Assembly (NCBI GenBank): GCA_031273835.1
Contig: JAISRD010000148.1
Coordinates: 1 to 6,747 of the forward strand
Reading direction: 5' to 3'
DNA: 6,747 nucleotides
Origin: Treponema sp.
GTDB lineage: Bacteria; Spirochaetota; Spirochaetia; Treponematales; Breznakiellaceae
Positions 5,492 to 6,747 of the stretch are shown in pieces. The first letter of the stretch is position 1; each line of letters begins with the position of its first letter. A program made the translations under genes and the position numbers. The notes under the pieces were generated by a model that worked only from the letters and a program-made list of their open reading frames with translations, did not search any database and was not told the DNA's origin.

Positions 5492-6747
5492 ATGAAAACG
5501 GATATTGGGGAACTTATCGGGAAAGCCCGGGAAGCTCAGAAAACCTGGGGCGCCCTGCCGTACCGCAGGCGCGCCGAAGCCCTGGGGAAGGCGGGCCGCT
5601 ACCTGGCCGCCCATATTGATGAAATTACCGGAACCATCCATGCCGACAACGGGAAACTCCCCGCGGACGCCCTGGCAACGGAGCTTTTGCCCGCACTGAT
5701 GGCTTTTGCCTATTACAGGAAGCGGGGGAAACGTTTTCTCCGGGAGCGGCCCGTAGGGGGGGGGAATCTCCTCATGTTCAACAAACGGAGCCGCCTTATC
5801 TATAAACCCTACGGAGTGGTGGGGATCATTTCCCCCTGGAACTATCCCTTTGCCATACCCCTTTCCGAAGTTGTAATGGCCCTGCTTGCGGGCAATGCGG
5901 TGCTCCTTAAAACCGCTTCCCTTACCCCCAAGGTGGGCCGCGCCCTGGAAGCGGTCTTTACCGCCGCGGAACTTCCGCCCCATGTCTTTACCTATGTGGA
6001 ACTGCCCGGCAGGGAAGCCGGTCCGGCCTTTATCGGAAAGGACGCCTCCGGGGTGGATAAACTGTTCTTTACCGGTTCCACCGTTACGGGCAGGGAGCTC
6101 ATGTCCCTGGCGGCGTCCCGTCTTTTGCCCCTGGTCCTGGAACTGGGAGGGGCCGACGCGGCCGTCGTCTGCGAAGACGCCGATCTGGATCGGGCCGCGG
6201 CGGGCATACTGTGGGCGGGGTATTCCAACGCCGGCCAGTCCTGCGGCGGAGTCCAGCGTATCGTCGTCCTCAAGTCGGTGTATCAGCCTTTTAAGGAAAA
6301 ACTCTCCGCCCTGGTAAGGGGGCTCCGCAGGGATATTGATATGGGCGCCATGACGAGCCTTAAGCAAAAGGAAACGGTACGCGGGCAGGTGGAAGCCTGT
6401 CTTGCCGGGGGGGCGGAGATCCTTGCCCAGAGCGAAGGCGCTTCCCTGGACGATCAGGACCTCCACGCCCCGGCCCTGCTGCTCGGTTCGGTAAAGTCCG
6501 GTATGCCCATTGTGGACGAGGAGATTTTCGGGCCCGTGGCGGCCCTGATTCCCGCTGCGGACGACGAGGAGGCCCTGCGTATTGCCAACGCTTCTTCCTA
6601 CGGCCTTACCGGTTCCGTATGGTCCCGGAACCGCCGCAGGGCCCGCGCTTTAGCCGCCCGGATAAACGCCGGCGCGGTGATGATCAACGATCACCTCATG
6701 TCCCACGGCCTTGCGGAGACCCCCTGGGGGGGCTTCGGTGATTCGGG
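5492..6747 (+). CDS. Aldehyde dehydrogenase, NAD(P)-dependent (partial, 3' end outside window)
   Basis: 418 complete codons are visible and the frame is open to the window edge; the usual 450-500 residues suggest that 40-80 are missing. The enzyme should oxidise an aldehyde to a carboxylic acid. Catalytic features are N117 in SPWNYPF, cofactor-binding K140 in LLKTAS, FTGSTVTG (193-200), general base E217 in LELGG, nucleophile C251 in NAGQSCGGVQR, and E344 in EEIFGPV. HLMSHGLAETPWGGFGDSG at the right edge is typical of one bacterial ALDH subgroup. Two family positions differ: T141 follows K140 where proline is usual, and A221 follows LELGG where lysine is usual; neither is a catalytic residue. 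ATG at 5492 has AGGA seven bases upstream. A nine-G tract encodes G89-G91. It starts 12 bases after the SDR stop, consistent with an operon that converts an alcohol through an aldehyde to an acid. The substrate cannot be read from the sequence. Confidence 0.93.
   Translation, partial: MKTDIGELIGKAREAQKTWGALPYRRRAEALGKAGRYLAAHIDEITGTIHADNGKLPADALATELLPALMAFAYYRKRGKRFLRERPVGGGNLLMFNKRSRLIYKPYGVVGIISPWNYPFAIPLSEVVMALLAGNAVLLKTASLTPKVGRALEAVFTAAELPPHVFTYVELPGREAGPAFIGKDASGVDKLFFTGSTVTGRELMSLAASRLLPLVLELGGADAAVVCEDADLDRAAAGILWAGYSNAGQSCGGVQRIVVLKSVYQPFKEKLSALVRGLRRDIDMGAMTSLKQKETVRGQVEACLAGGAEILAQSEGASLDDQDLHAPALLLGSVKSGMPIVDEEIFGPVAALIPAADDEEALRIANASSYGLTGSVWSRNRRRARALAARINAGAVMINDHLMSHGLAETPWGGFGDS
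5756..5764 (+). repeat. Poly-G tract (nine G) inside the aldehyde dehydrogenase gene
   Basis: Nine consecutive G encode three glycines (residues 89-91) before the catalytic core. It is the longest homopolymer I see in the window; several runs of seven G or C occur elsewhere. Loss of one G gives a TAA at 5874-5876, and gain of one G gives a TAA at 5803-5805, both before C251. The tract is seen; variability is inferred. Confidence 0.8.

Noticed and set aside
4649..6466. Very long minus-strand open frame (605 codons) opposite the SDR and aldehyde dehydrogenase genes
   Set aside because: Its translation is rich in G, H, R, P and K with no recognisable domain, while the plus strand carries two well-conserved enzymes with all catalytic motifs. 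Long antisense frames are common opposite GC-rich genes.

Overview
The window is about 55% GC by eye, densely coding, and holds six protein genes in three transcription units. It contains no RNA genes, insertion sequences, CRISPR arrays or phage genes, and no gene-free stretch longer than about 120 bases. The taxon cannot be proved from one window. Gene content, GC and product style remind me of a spirochaete of the Treponema type, such as the higher-GC termite-gut treponemes, but this is an impression and not a database result.

Positions 1-2806 (+): a -10 box lies directly before a GlgX/isoamylase-type glycogen debranching enzyme (25-2163). A TTG-started HAD-fold 5'(3')-deoxyribonucleotidase of the NT5C type (2198-2806) follows 34 bases later behind a very strong ribosome binding site. 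The two are probably cotranscribed.

Positions 2843-4546 (-): a divergent DAACS-type (sodium:dicarboxylate/glutamate symporter fold) transporter (4546 to 3302) is followed by an unrecognised three-helix membrane protein (3214 to 2843). This unit converges on the nucleotidase gene across a 36-base gap in which I see no intrinsic terminator.

Positions 4547-6747 (+): a 120-base divergent promoter region precedes a short-chain dehydrogenase/reductase resembling the SDR16C / HSD17B11 group (4667-5479). Twelve bases later an NAD(P)-dependent aldehyde dehydrogenase begins (5492) and runs off the right edge. The pair fits a two-step oxidation of alcohol to aldehyde to acid, or the reverse for the first step; the substrate is unknown.

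The points most worth checking are: two genes whose -10 boxes end exactly six bases before the ATG and which lack a Shine-Dalgarno sequence, suggesting leaderless mRNAs; a nine-G tract early in the aldehyde dehydrogenase, where slippage in either direction gives an early stop; and a symporter that has lost most signature sodium- and substrate-binding residues of its family. I found no convincing multi-gene novel system beyond these.
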